Positions 34,913 to 44,847 of a DNA stretch of 64,000 nt are shown piece after piece. The notes below the pieces were generated by a model. It saw only the letters and a list, made by a program, of their open reading frames with translations, did no database searches and was not told the DNA's origin. How positions within the stretch are numbered: position 1 is the first letter of the stretch; the number at the start of each line of letters is the position of its first letter. Source of the DNA: JAGQYH01 sp041393015 (lineage in GTDB: Bacteria; Bacteroidota; Bacteroidia; Chitinophagales; JADIYW01); assembly GCA_041393015.1 (NCBI GenBank), contig JAWKKV010000008.1:124001-188000 (forward strand), read 5' to 3'. The position numbers were made by a program, and so were the translations under genes.

Positions 34913-35665
34913 ATGAGAATATTAATTTTGATAATTCTAATCAATTCAAGTTATTCAGTTTTGTTAGCTCAAATGGCAAAGTATGCCGACCCTACTTTCG
35001 TATATAGTGTAAAACAGTTTGATGAATTTATAGATAGATTTAATGGTACGCCAAGTAAAGATCTAGCTAATAAAGTAAATGAGAATTACCCCGATAGAGG
35101 TAAACTTATATACTCGTTATTTGATGATGCTTATGTTAGTAAGAACAATACTTTAGTAAATGAGTTTATAAGGGATGTTACAAAAGTAAGCAATCCAAAA
35201 TTCTTTGAATATTACGAGGCTTCATGGTATGCAGAACTTAAAGCTAGCTACAATTATAAAGGTAAAAAGTGTACTGCTGTTATTCGGCTTAAGCCAGAAG
35301 TGTATGAAAACTTATCTTCAAAGTGGGTCGTTTATCAAATTGAGGCGGAAGATATAAAACCGGTTTTTAAAGAAAATAATAGCGCCACTTTTCTTTCGCC
35401 TGCCAGTAATGAAACAGGTTTTATCAATTTATATGCTTTTATTGAAGAAGGCATTGATCCTGAAGCCATTTTACCGACAAATTATAATATTGATATAACC
35501 AGTTTGTTTCTTAAAGAAATTGCCGATGGAGCCATTACGAACTTTAAGATCCACGAAAATAAATATCATGTATATCAAATTGATGGATGGTATTTTACTG
35601 TAAAGGATTTTATTAGAAATACCAGTAATTCTGGTTGGCTGATAAACAATATTCAAAAATTATAA
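34913..35665 (+). CDS. Uncharacterised secreted protein in the kinase island
   Basis: A 250-residue exported protein. The signal peptide (MRILILIILINSSYSVLLAQ) is clear. Markers in the mature part are FDEFIDRFNGTPSKDL, TKVSNPKFFEYYEASWYAEL and TYTVKDF-like DGWYFTVKDFIRN at the C-terminus. No domain is recognised. It is separated from the previous gene by 177 bp of AT-rich DNA and is followed by the TPR protein, whose ATG starts 11 bp after its stop, so these two probably form a pair. Confidence 0.65.
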   Translation: MRILILIILINSSYSVLLAQMAKYADPTFVYSVKQFDEFIDRFNGTPSKDLANKVNENYPDRGKLIYSLFDDAYVSKNNTLVNEFIRDVTKVSNPKFFEYYEASWYAELKASYNYKGKKCTAVIRLKPEVYENLSSKWVVYQIEAEDIKPVFKENNSATFLSPASNETGFINLYAFIEEGIDPEAILPTNYNIDITSLFLKEIADGAITNFKIHENKYHVYQIDGWYFTVKDFIRNTSNSGWLINNIQKL

Positions 35666-35676
35666 CAATACATAAT

Positions 35677-38649
35677 ATGTCAAGAGGTAATCTATTTATA
35701 ATAAGTGTTTTAATGCTAATGCCTTTTAAATTTTTCGCTCAAGGCTTTAATGACAGAGAAGTTTTGGATATACGTGCCAAAGCGTTATTGTTAACACAAG
35801 AATATGAGCAACAATTAAATTCAATTTCTAGTACATTATGGTTTGATACGGAAATAACATTGATGATTGATAAAATGATTTCTGGTAATAATCGGATCTT
35901 TTATTCTCCACAAGTCATTATTGAAGATGATGTAGATCCTAGAAATCATAGTGAAAATCAATACAAAAATGATTTAGAAGTAAAAAGATATTTAAATAGT
36001 TTGCACCTATTTTATGCTAAAACGGAAATGCCAACTATAAATTTTTCTGATGTGGTATTGTCTGAGATTGAAAGAAAAAATTATCCCTATATATTAGTTA
36101 AATACAATAGCTCATTTACAGGTACTCATAAGCAGATAAATTATGCTTATAGACCAAGTGAGCGTATTATTGAGTATAGAATTGAAAAGAATGGGAACAA
36201 TATAGCCTTGTTTATTACGGGTATTGTATTTTATAATTCATCAATAGAGTTTCAGTCAGCTGCTGATATTCAAGTAAAATCTGATATTTCCATAACTGAA
36301 CAATTAGAAGAATTAAATGAAAAAAGAGATTCTTTAGCTCGGCTAGAAGGTAGATTAGATGCAGAAAAAGCCTTACGAGAAAAGATTGAAAAGGAAGAGC
36401 AAGCAAAGAGACGTGAATATGAGACTTATTTAAGCAATGGAGAAAATTATTTGGAAAGTGGAAATCTTGCTCGATTAACTGAAGAGCCCTTTCTTGAGTT
36501 TTTTGATAAAGCACAGCAAGAATTTGAAAAAGCGAGAAATCTTTTTCCTAATGAAATAAAACCTAGAGAATACTTGGGTGATATTAGAAATGTTAAAAGT
36601 GAAATACAAGCTTTAGAAATAAAAGAGAAAGCATTAAAAGAATTAGAAGAGGGAGCTGGTAATACTATTAATATTGCTCGGGAGTATTACAGGTTAAAGT
36701 ATAATGATCTGGTATTAGATATACACGATAAATTCCCTAGTAAATTTCCAGGGGAGAAATGGCCAAATGATATTGATATAGACAAGCTAATTCAATTGAA
36801 AAATTTAATGGTGCCAGTTACCACTAAAATTGAGACTAAAGATTTTATAGGAGCCCTAAAAGATTTAAATAAAAAGAAAAAAGGATTAGAAGAGCCATGG
36901 CCTGAACTTTTTTATGAAACAGCTAATGTATACTCTATACAAAAAAACTATAAAAAAGCAATGAATGATATCGATCAAGCTATTGCATTAGATCCGAATT
37001 ATGTAGACGCTTATCTGTTAAGAGGCGATATTCAATTGTTAGCAGATAATACTTACGAAGCAAGCGTAGATTATAAATATGCTAATCGAATAGACCCTAA
37101 TAATATATCACCCAATATTAAACTGGCAAATCTGTATAAAAGAGAAAATAAATATGATGAAGCGATAGATATATTGATAGAAGCGCAAAAGATTGATCCC
37201 ACAAATCCTGAGCTACCCTATCAGATGGGTATTATTTACATGTCTAAGAAATATGATGATAAACCTACGCCTGATATTGAAAAAGCAAGAGAGAAATTTG
37301 GCAACGCAATAGATCTAGGTAATAATGAACAAAATAAACCGCATGCATCTGCTTATTTTGAGCTAGGGAAAATTAAATTAACAGATGGCGATTTTGAATC
37401 TGCTTCAGATGATTTTAAAATAGCAAGAAATATAGGGCTGAATAATAAACAATTAGATTATTTAAAAGAGGAGTGTGAGAAACAATATTTTAAAGGGAAA
37501 AAGCAAGTGTATTATTTTAAAGATAATTGGCATGGGATAGAGTTGTTTACTAATGCCATAAATATTTACGATGAATTAGCTGCAGTTTGGTTTCAACGGG
37601 GTAAGGCTTATTACATAGAAAAAAAATATGATCTCGCTAAAATTGATTTTGAAAAATCAATTGAGTTGTATGAAGAATGGGATTCAGCACATTATTTCTT
37701 AGGGATGTGTTTAGTAAGCTTAGATCAAAACAATGACGCTATTAAACAGTTTGATAAAGCAAGCCTCTATTCTTCTGGCAAAAGAATGCCAGTTGCGGAA
37801 ATGGGCCAGGGTATTGCTAAATATAACTTAGCACAACTTGTTGATGTTAGCGACAAGGAGACGGAAAAGGAATTCTTCGGATTATTGAACGATGCTGGCA
37901 CACATTTCGCTTCTTATTTACAATTAGAAGACAATGCTTTGGCTAGATTTTATTATGGGCAGTGTTTGTATCAATATACCAAATATAAAGAAGCAACTGT
38001 CCAATTTGAGTTAGCCATTAAATTAGATCCCGGATATGGTGAAGCATATTATTGGAAAGTTCGTGCCATGGAATCTAAAGGAGGAGTTAAGTCAGCTAAA
38101 GCTGTTGAAGATCTCAAATTTGCGGTGACGAATGGTTTTGATAGTGATACGCTTTATAACAAATTAGCTGAATACCAAACTATGGATGAAAATGATCTAA
38201 AAGGCGCTATTAGAAGCTATACCAAATCATTGGAGTATAATAAAAAGCAACCTCTTGTGTATAAAGAGAGGTCAGCTATTAATGCAAGATTAGGTTATTA
38301 TAATAATGCCGCATTTGATTTGCTTCAAGCCATAAAAGTAGATCCTACTTTCGGGAGTTTTAAAATTTATGCGACTATCTCGAGATTTTATTTAAGAGAC
38401 AAAAACTTGGATAGCTGTATTTTATTTGCAGATAAGTCAAATGCACTAGAGGAAAATTCAGATGCATTTTATAGTAAAGCTTGTGCATTAATGGATAAGG
38501 GAGAAAGAATGTTAGGGCTTGAAACCTTAGAAAATGCATTAAAATTGGAAGATATTCCTTTGGATAAAATAAAGAAGAGTTCTTATTTTAAGGATGTTGT
38601 TAATACTAGTGAGTTTAAGACTTTAGTAAACAAATACTACAGTAAATAA
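35677..38649 (+). CDS. Large secreted/periplasmic TPR-repeat protein
   Basis: A 990-residue protein counted from the ATG at 35677, which is placed right before a signal peptide (MSRGNLFIISVLMLMPFKFFAQG). An in-frame start 14 codons earlier would bury it. After an N-terminal domain (about 25-205) there is a coiled coil (about 210-250, EQLEELNEKRDSLARLEGRL). From about 265 to the end there is a long run of TPR motifs, for example AMNDIDQAIALDPNYVDAYL and YDEAIDILIEAQKIDPTNPE. TPR solenoids bind other proteins; in this setting it may scaffold an envelope complex. Confidence is high in the architecture and low in the function. Confidence 0.8.
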   Translation: MSRGNLFIISVLMLMPFKFFAQGFNDREVLDIRAKALLLTQEYEQQLNSISSTLWFDTEITLMIDKMISGNNRIFYSPQVIIEDDVDPRNHSENQYKNDLEVKRYLNSLHLFYAKTEMPTINFSDVVLSEIERKNYPYILVKYNSSFTGTHKQINYAYRPSERIIEYRIEKNGNNIALFITGIVFYNSSIEFQSAADIQVKSDISITEQLEELNEKRDSLARLEGRLDAEKALREKIEKEEQAKRREYETYLSNGENYLESGNLARLTEEPFLEFFDKAQQEFEKARNLFPNEIKPREYLGDIRNVKSEIQALEIKEKALKELEEGAGNTINIAREYYRLKYNDLVLDIHDKFPSKFPGEKWPNDIDIDKLIQLKNLMVPVTTKIETKDFIGALKDLNKKKKGLEEPWPELFYETANVYSIQKNYKKAMNDIDQAIALDPNYVDAYLLRGDIQLLADNTYEASVDYKYANRIDPNNISPNIKLANLYKRENKYDEAIDILIEAQKIDPTNPELPYQMGIIYMSKKYDDKPTPDIEKAREKFGNAIDLGNNEQNKPHASAYFELGKIKLTDGDFESASDDFKIARNIGLNNKQLDYLKEECEKQYFKGKKQVYYFKDNWHGIELFTNAINIYDELAAVWFQRGKAYYIEKKYDLAKIDFEKSIELYEEWDSAHYFLGMCLVSLDQNNDAIKQFDKASLYSSGKRMPVAEMGQGIAKYNLAQLVDVSDKETEKEFFGLLNDAGTHFASYLQLEDNALARFYYGQCLYQYTKYKEATVQFELAIKLDPGYGEAYYWKVRAMESKGGVKSAKAVEDLKFAVTNGFDSDTLYNKLAEYQTMDENDLKGAIRSYTKSLEYNKKQPLVYKERSAINARLGYYNNAAFDLLQAIKVDPTFGSFKIYATISRFYLRDKNLDSCILFADKSNALEENSDAFYSKACALMDKGERMLGLETLENALKLEDIPLDKIKKSSYFKDVVNTSEFKTLVNKYYSK

Positions 38650-38748
38650 GCTCTGCACTATAACAAATATTTAAAAAGTAAAATATTTATTGGATACTTA
38701 AAATAAGATGAATAGCTTAGAGTAACACTAAGCATAATCAATTTTAAT

Positions 38749-41187
38749 ATGATTACAATTCTGATTGCACAAAATAATCGAGAGTCTATTGTCAAGAGAA
38801 TTTATAATTATGATGAGCAAATAATTACAATTGGTCGATTCAATCATTCTGGTAGTAAAAAAGTAGACATCGTATTGCCGGACAACAATTTACTGTCGCG
38901 TAATCATGGTTACCTTAAAATTCATTCAAATGGAAGAATAAGTTTTACAGATGAGAGTAAATTAGGATCAATTCTAGATGGTAAAACGCTTAATAGGCAA
39001 ACAATTATCCTAAAAAAATCATCGCATGAAATTTCTTTTAACATAGAAGAAGACTTCAAGATAATCGTTAAGAACGAAGCTATTTCTAAACAAAACTTCA
39101 AGGAAAATAAAAGTCAATATGCAGATCATTCGCTAATGCAGGAAGTTTTAGGCAAAACGGTTAAACTCAATTTAGAAAAAGCATTGCGCGATAAATCAGT
39201 TATTACCATTGGAAGAGGTTCAGAAAATGACGTAGTATTAGATTCTTTAAATATATCGAGAGTCCATGCAAGCATTACTAAAAAGGATGGTTCCTACTAC
39301 TTAAAAGATCTCGGGTCTAAAAATGGAAGTTACGTCAATGGCAAAAGAACAAATAATAGCCTAATATCAAATGGAGATTTTATTCAACTTGGACCCTATC
39401 AAATTAACTTAAATTCTAAGGAATATACCACAGAAGCTCCCGAAATACATAACTACAGCGTAGTGTGTAAAGATGTATATAAAAATGTCCAAGTAAAAAC
39501 AAAACAGCTAACCATACTTCAGAAATGCTCCTTAAAAATTAAGAAGAACTCAATAGTCGCCATAATGGGGCCTTCAGGCTGTGGTAAATCAACATTGTTA
39601 AATTTGATGAATGGCTTGAACCCTGCAAGTGGAGGCAATATCTATATCAACGGACAAAATCTATATAAAAACTACGATTCTTTAAAAAAGTCATTTGGAT
39701 ATGTTCCACAAGATGACATTGTGCATGCTAATCTTACCGTGTACGAAACACTTTGGTACGCGGCAAAACTAAGGTTGGAAGATGATATTACTGACGAAGA
39801 GATTAAAAAACGAATTGATAAGATATTAAAGGAGTTAAATATTTTTCATGAGAAAGCCAAAATGGTGTCAGAGCTATCAGGAGGTGGTCGAAAAAGAGTA
39901 TGTATCGCTTCAGAATTATTGACTGAGCCAAGTATTCTGTTTCTAGATGAACCCACATCACCCTTAGATCCTGCCATGATCAATGAATTCTTAACCATAT
40001 TGAAAAATCTTTCCAAACAAGGCACCACCATCATTATGGTAACCCATAAACCGGAAGATCTACAATATATGGACGAAGTGATCTTTTTAGCCTCTAGGGG
40101 ATTTCTTTCTTATCATGGTAAAACAGGTCCATCAATGTATAACCACTTTGGCAAAAGTGATATCATAGGTATTTACGAATTACTAAACGATAGTGAACAA
40201 ATTAAAGAATATTACAAGGAGACAAGCAGTTCGAGAGCAGGAATGACTTCTATCATTGAAATGAATATGGTAGTGCCAGCATTATCCAAAGAGAACAATT
40301 CATTATTACAAATCTATTGGTTGTCAAGGAGATATTTAGCGCTCAAGCTAAGCGACAAAAGAGCGACGGCCATAGCTATATTACAAGCACCTTTTATAGC
40401 CATTATAATGCTATTGATCTTCGACCATGTGCAAGTAAGAATGTTGTATTTTTTAGCCATTAGTGCTATATGGTGTGGTGTAAATAATTCAGCACGAGAA
40501 ATTTCCAGTGAGGTAAATATCTATAAGCGGGAAAGAATGTTCAACCTTAGAATATTTTCTTATTTAAGCTCTAAGATCATTGTGCAGTCTATTCTCATAT
40601 TTTTACAAACTTTATTTTTTCTGATTGTCTTGCAATTATTCTATGGATTAGCAGATAGTTTTGCTCAATTTATTCAGTATGGATTATTCTTGTTTTTTTT
40701 AACCCTATCCGCCACTTTTATGGGGCTGTTTATTTCAGCCGTTTTTCAAAAGCAAGAAAAAGTAACTTCTATGATGCCGGTGGTATTACTGCCGCAGATC
40801 TTACTAGCCGGGGTGATTAGCCCTTTAGGATTAAATGGTGCTTGGCATGTAGATGCATTAAGTCAGCTAACTTTAGGGCGTTGGGGAACACAAGGGCTTT
40901 GTAATATTGAAAAAGAAGTAACAGAAAACATCAATTATATTTTTGGTAGCAACTCTTTACTTGATCCAATGCCTGAAAGGAAAGAAGTGAGAGAAGAAAC
41001 CATTCATTTCACAGAAATTTTAACCTACCCAGATAGATTTAAAATTGGTAAAAAATATACTAACAAATATACCGGAGAATCTTTTAGACAATATGCATTG
41101 ATACACGATTATTTGGCATTGCTTATATTAAATGGATTATTTATCACAGGTATCGTTTGGGGTTTACAAAAAATGGATCCGTTATAA
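38749..41187 (+). CDS. FHA-FHA-ABC transporter fusion (ATPase plus permease)
   Basis: An 812-residue protein with two N-terminal FHA domains: the first about 22-95 (ITIGRFNHSG, LLSRNHGYL), the second about 148-222 (TIGRGSENDVVLDSL, SRVHASI, DLGSKNGSYVNGKR, all consensus). An ABC ATPase follows: Walker A GPSGCGKST near 273, signature SELSGGGRKRV near 377, Walker B ILFLDEPTSPLD near 397. The last third (about 540-810) has six hydrophobic segments of ABC-2 type, so ATPase precedes permease as in ABCG transporters. FHA domains bind phosphothreonine, so the local kinases are likely to control its activity. The substrate is unknown. Confidence 0.88.
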   Translation: MITILIAQNNRESIVKRIYNYDEQIITIGRFNHSGSKKVDIVLPDNNLLSRNHGYLKIHSNGRISFTDESKLGSILDGKTLNRQTIILKKSSHEISFNIEEDFKIIVKNEAISKQNFKENKSQYADHSLMQEVLGKTVKLNLEKALRDKSVITIGRGSENDVVLDSLNISRVHASITKKDGSYYLKDLGSKNGSYVNGKRTNNSLISNGDFIQLGPYQINLNSKEYTTEAPEIHNYSVVCKDVYKNVQVKTKQLTILQKCSLKIKKNSIVAIMGPSGCGKSTLLNLMNGLNPASGGNIYINGQNLYKNYDSLKKSFGYVPQDDIVHANLTVYETLWYAAKLRLEDDITDEEIKKRIDKILKELNIFHEKAKMVSELSGGGRKRVCIASELLTEPSILFLDEPTSPLDPAMINEFLTILKNLSKQGTTIIMVTHKPEDLQYMDEVIFLASRGFLSYHGKTGPSMYNHFGKSDIIGIYELLNDSEQIKEYYKETSSSRAGMTSIIEMNMVVPALSKENNSLLQIYWLSRRYLALKLSDKRATAIAILQAPFIAIIMLLIFDHVQVRMLYFLAISAIWCGVNNSAREISSEVNIYKRERMFNLRIFSYLSSKIIVQSILIFLQTLFFLIVLQLFYGLADSFAQFIQYGLFLFFLTLSATFMGLFISAVFQKQEKVTSMMPVVLLPQILLAGVISPLGLNGAWHVDALSQLTLGRWGTQGLCNIEKEVTENINYIFGSNSLLDPMPERKEVREETIHFTEILTYPDRFKIGKKYTNKYTGESFRQYALIHDYLALLILNGLFITGIVWGLQKMDPL

Positions 41188-41656
41188 AGTAATTTATAAT
41201 TTACTTTTAGTAGTGTTCGAGATAAAAACACAAAATTTGCTAGAAATACAATATTCACTTACCCATAGGTTTACTTTACAATGGAGACTGTTCTTTTCTA
41301 ATTTCAAGATTTTTCTCTTTTTAATAGAACCAAAAAATAAGATTATAAGAAGAGTTATGAATCAAAAACTAATTTAAAGAAGCGGGGGATGCCAAATCAC
41401 GGCAGCGTAGCGTGGGTTAATGCGTGGAGCGATTGATTTGGCTTGTCTTGTGCCTCCGCTAAAGCTTCAGCGACACGCGGTTTGTTTCTTCTGAGAGAAG
41501 CGAAGAATCGACTAAGGAAAAGATAAAGAAAACTAATAATTAAAATAATCAAAATTTGAGGTTTTGCATATATTTCAAAGTTTAGTCGGACATCAATAAT
41601 TTACTTTAACTATTGATGTTGAATATTATGATATAATTTGTAGATTTGAATACCAC
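41188..41656. other. Intergenic region containing a GC-rich hairpin element
   Basis: A spacer of about 470 bp. It is AT-rich except for the block at 41379-41480 (described separately), which is unlike everything around it. A reading frame spanning 41132-41377 looks accidental: it starts inside the transporter gene and has a biased, hydrophobic composition without domain features. Confidence 0.5.
41379..41480. repeat. GC-rich intergenic element with 9-bp inverted repeat
   Basis: About 58% G+C by count over 102 bp, inside DNA of roughly one-third G+C. GCCAAATCA (41391-41399) pairs with TGATTTGGC (41434-41442) around a 34-nt loop containing GCGTAGCGTGGG and GCGTGGAGCG. CCGC...GCGACACGCGG follows. 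It does not code in any long frame. The look is that of a dispersed intergenic repeat or a structured RNA. Neither can be confirmed here. Confidence 0.5.
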
Positions 41657-41671
41657 ATGTTTAATGTTAAA

Positions 41672-42964
41672 ATGAAAAACACAACTAGCTTTTTGGGAAT
41701 ATTAATGCTTTCATTACTGTTAGCGCAATGCGATTGGAATTATGATGTAAGACCATTTTTGTTTACTGACGATATTGCCTTGCAAGACTTATCAATAGTT
41801 GGGGGCTTTAGTAGTGCTTTATTTACACATCCTGTAAATCAATATGGTCATGTTTGGTCAATGAATAATGACGAACCTATAGTTGGGCAAGATTTTGTTA
41901 CGGAATTGAATTTTACTCCCGATCAAACCCCCATTGATAGTACTAGATTTATTAGTAAATTAACTAATGTCCCATCTTCCACTGATATATATTATAGAGC
42001 CTATGTGGAACTTGACAACGGAGACATATTCTACAGTGCTACTAAAACTTTTAATTTAAGTAAGGATTTTTGGGTAAAACTACCTTATGAACCAAATTGC
42101 GGACCTGGAAAGCGAAGAGCGGCAATTAGTTTTACTTATAACAATGTAGCTTATGTAGGATTTGGGAATGAGGACAACCAAGTTCTCAAGGACTTATGGA
42201 AGTTTGATCCTAGTAATCCCAATAGTTGTAAATGGGTAAAATTACAAGATGTGCCGGCGCAAGAAAGGCAATTTGCTGTAGCTTTTGTGATAGGAGATGC
42301 AGCATATATTGGTAGTGGTAATAATTTTAATGGAAATCTAAAAGATTTTATATCTTTTGATTTAATCAATGATGAATGGTTAGAGCCAAATTCTGATTGG
42401 TCAATACCTAAAAATAATACTTCAGCAACAGTAGTATCAACTGATAGTTTTGCGATACTGGCAGGAGGCGTATTAGAAGCTAATAATAATTATTCTAAAG
42501 AGGTTTGGATGTTTAGAGATAACAATTGGATGAGAATTGATGATTTACCTTCTGTAAGCGGTAGAATTGGCATGACTTCTTTTATTTTAGACAAAAAAGC
42601 TTATTTTGGTTTGGGAGAACAAAAGGCACCTTCAGAGAAATATCCATCAAATTTTTACGTTTTAAATTTAGAGACCTTTGAATGGAAGAATGAACCTATT
42701 AATTTGGAAGTGGATGGTATTATGGCGATAGGGCGTAGATATGCATCTAGTTTTGTAATTAATGATATAGCTTATGTTGGTATTGGAGATAATCAAGGTA
42801 GTTTAAGTGATTTCTACAAATTTAAGGACGATAGTTGGGAAAAAATAAAGTCTTATCCTTTTGAAACCAATCAAGCTGTTTCCTTTTCTCTCAATGAACA
42901 GGGTTATATTTTTGGAGGTGAAGGTATTGAGTCATCAAACAACTTCCAGACCTACTACCCATAA
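41672..42964 (+). CDS. Kelch-type beta-propeller lipoprotein
   Basis: A 430-residue predicted lipoprotein. It is counted from the ATG at 41672, giving MKNTTSFLGILMLSLLLAQC with lipobox LLAQC; an upstream ATG adds five residues. After a small N-terminal beta domain there are repeats of Kelch type (about 140-425): RRAAISFTYNNVAYVGFG, RQFAVAFVIGDAAYIGSG, SATVVSTDSFAILAGG and RYASSFVINDIAYVGIG, each followed by a Trp-bearing blade. It is expected on a membrane surface, binding protein or glycan. Its end overlaps the convergent PP2C gene by 10 bp. Confidence 0.8.
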   Translation: MKNTTSFLGILMLSLLLAQCDWNYDVRPFLFTDDIALQDLSIVGGFSSALFTHPVNQYGHVWSMNNDEPIVGQDFVTELNFTPDQTPIDSTRFISKLTNVPSSTDIYYRAYVELDNGDIFYSATKTFNLSKDFWVKLPYEPNCGPGKRRAAISFTYNNVAYVGFGNEDNQVLKDLWKFDPSNPNSCKWVKLQDVPAQERQFAVAFVIGDAAYIGSGNNFNGNLKDFISFDLINDEWLEPNSDWSIPKNNTSATVVSTDSFAILAGGVLEANNNYSKEVWMFRDNNWMRIDDLPSVSGRIGMTSFILDKKAYFGLGEQKAPSEKYPSNFYVLNLETFEWKNEPINLEVDGIMAIGRRYASSFVINDIAYVGIGDNQGSLSDFYKFKDDSWEKIKSYPFETNQAVSFSLNEQGYIFGGEGIESSNNFQTYYP

Positions 42965-43905
42965 CTAAATACTCCCGCAGCAAATAGCAACAAAGCAATT
43001 AAGGCTAGCATTAGAATCGCTAATAAAATATAAGAAGAAGTAAAATTTCGTTTGTATTTATTAGTATCTAAATTTAGATTAGGAGTATTGGTGTTTTGTA
43101 TCTCTTCTATAATAATCTCATTTTGACCATCATTACTGGCTACTTTAATGTCGGTCACCTCAATGATTCCAATGCTTAGGTTATCGTGCTTTTTACCTTC
43201 TTCATTACATTTTTTATTGATCTCATCAATTAATCGCTCACAAATTTGTTGAAGACTATCTTTTGCTGTAAAAAACTTGATCAATGTCTTTTCAGGATAA
43301 ATACCCCAAATGCCATCTGTACATAATATGAGTCGATCTCCAATGTTTACACTAACTTCTTCATAATTCCCTTGTACATCACTTTTTATACCTAAAGCCC
43401 TTGTAATAATGTTTGACTCAGGATGATTTCTAGCTTGCTCTAAGCTTAGAATATCGTTTTTATACATTTCAAATACCCTTGAATGATCTTCGGTATGTCT
43501 AAATTGTTTGCCATTAATGTGGTATATTCTACTATCACCTACATGTCCAAAATAGGCTTTATTTCTTCTTAATAAAACAACACAAGCCGTTGTGCCCATA
43601 CCGTGTAATTCTGGTTTGCTCTGGCTTAGGTCGTATACTTTTTGATTCGCCTTTTTAATGGCACTTTCAACTAGGTTTAAGAAATATAATCTTTCATCTT
43701 CATAGCTATCCAGTTGATGGCTATTAAAAAAATCAGCGATAGTAATAGCGGCAGTTTCCGAAGCCAATCTTCCACCATTAGCGCCACCCATGCCATCACA
43801 AACTATCATGGCAAAACCGAATTCAGTTGCTTGAGTGAGTACGAAATCTTGATTTTCAGCTCTCCCACCGATATCGGATAATATGTAAAAATTATCTTTC
43901 GACAT
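42955..43905 (-). CDS. PP2C-family Ser/Thr phosphatase with C-terminal membrane anchor
   Basis: A 316-residue phosphatase. Motifs of the PPM/PP2C family are in order: DIGGRAENQDF, VCDGMGGANGG with the metal Asp, GTTACVV, GHVGDSRIY, LCTDGIWG and HDNLSIGII. One transmembrane helix (about 292-313) lies at the very C-terminus, so the catalytic domain faces the cytoplasm as a tail-anchored protein. Its ATG overlaps the stop of the kinase upstream as TAATG. Kinase and phosphatase are therefore made together, as in PknB/PstP-type pairs, and the enzyme probably reverses phosphorylation by the local kinases. Confidence 0.92.
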   Translation of the reverse strand: MSKDNFYILSDIGGRAENQDFVLTQATEFGFAMIVCDGMGGANGGRLASETAAITIADFFNSHQLDSYEDERLYFLNLVESAIKKANQKVYDLSQSKPELHGMGTTACVVLLRRNKAYFGHVGDSRIYHINGKQFRHTEDHSRVFEMYKNDILSLEQARNHPESNIITRALGIKSDVQGNYEEVSVNIGDRLILCTDGIWGIYPEKTLIKFFTAKDSLQQICERLIDEINKKCNEEGKKHDNLSIGIIEVTDIKVASNDGQNEIIIEEIQNTNTPNLNLDTNKYKRNFTSSYILLAILMLALIALLLFAAGVFSYG

Positions 43906-44834
43906 TATCTTTTTAGTCTATTTAAAAAATATTTTAAACGCTTTCGTATACCTACCGGCGGATCCATATAATATTGGATATCTTCTATTGCATGATCAGC
44001 TATTTTATATCGCCTCTTAACGTCTTTTTCAGTTAGTTTTCTAATGATCTTAAATAACTTTTTATCTATTAATGGCGTTTCAGGCAATGGTTCGTTCACT
44101 TGCATTTTTATTACTTCAAATTCACTATCTGCTTGAAAAGGGGAGTGTCCCGTTAACATCTCATACAAAGTAATACCAGCTGAATAAATATCACTTGCTC
44201 CATTAATTTTGTCTGTTTCTCCTCTTACTTGCTCTGGAGAAGAATAATGTGGTGTACCCAAAATACTACCGACACCGGTAACTGACAACCTTTCCCCTTC
44301 AGATATTTTGGCGACCCCAAAATCCATAATGACAGCTTTACCATACTTAGAGATATTAATATTAGAAGGTTTGATGTCGCGATGTATAATGTTGTTATGA
44401 TGTAGGGCTTTTAGACCATTCAAGATTTGTAAGGTAATGTTAAGTGCGTCATTTTTAGGAATAGGTTGTCGATCTCTATCATTCAATACCTTTGATAATG
44501 TTTCCCCTTCTATAAATTTACTAATGATATGAACGATTTTGTTTTCAATTACAAAATCTAACATTAGTATTAAATTATTATGTCTGACACTGACTAAACT
44601 TTCTTTATAAGCTCTTTTAATGACAGACTTATTACGGGTGAGCTCTTTATGAATTACTTTTATAGCAACTTTATCGCCAACGGAGAGTTCATCATTAGTT
44701 AAATCTTTATTGTGAATATGAATAACATGGCCCACAAAAACTTTACCCATACCTCCACTACCCAAAAAATTGGCTCTGTCATAAGGATTAAATATGTAGT
44801 TTGCTTGGTTGCCTGTTAATACAATATCATTCAT
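43905..44834 (-). CDS. Cytoplasmic Hanks-type Ser/Thr protein kinase
   Basis: A 309-residue kinase with hardly any extra sequence. Motifs: glycine loop LGSGGMGKVFVG near 25-36, VAIKVIHKE with the ATP Lys, IIHRDIKPSNI, MDFGVAK, GTPHYSSPEQVRG and DIYSAGITLYEMLTG. No transmembrane helix is seen, but the last 20 residues (GIRKRLKYFLNRLKR) are strongly basic and amphipathic and could bind membranes. It sits between a secreted TPR protein gene and the PP2C gene, whose start codon overlaps its stop. Confidence 0.92.
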   Translation of the reverse strand: MNDIVLTGNQANYIFNPYDRANFLGSGGMGKVFVGHVIHIHNKDLTNDELSVGDKVAIKVIHKELTRNKSVIKRAYKESLVSVRHNNLILMLDFVIENKIVHIISKFIEGETLSKVLNDRDRQPIPKNDALNITLQILNGLKALHHNNIIHRDIKPSNINISKYGKAVIMDFGVAKISEGERLSVTGVGSILGTPHYSSPEQVRGETDKINGASDIYSAGITLYEMLTGHSPFQADSEFEVIKMQVNEPLPETPLIDKKLFKIIRKLTEKDVKRRYKIADHAIEDIQYYMDPPVGIRKRLKYFLNRLKR

Positions 44835-44847
44835 TTGCTACAATGTC

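Noticed and set aside
41132..41377. Open frame of 81 codons overlapping the end of the FHA-ABC gene
   Set aside because: Starts inside the transporter gene in another frame, has a Phe/Leu/Ile-biased composition and no domain or signal feature.
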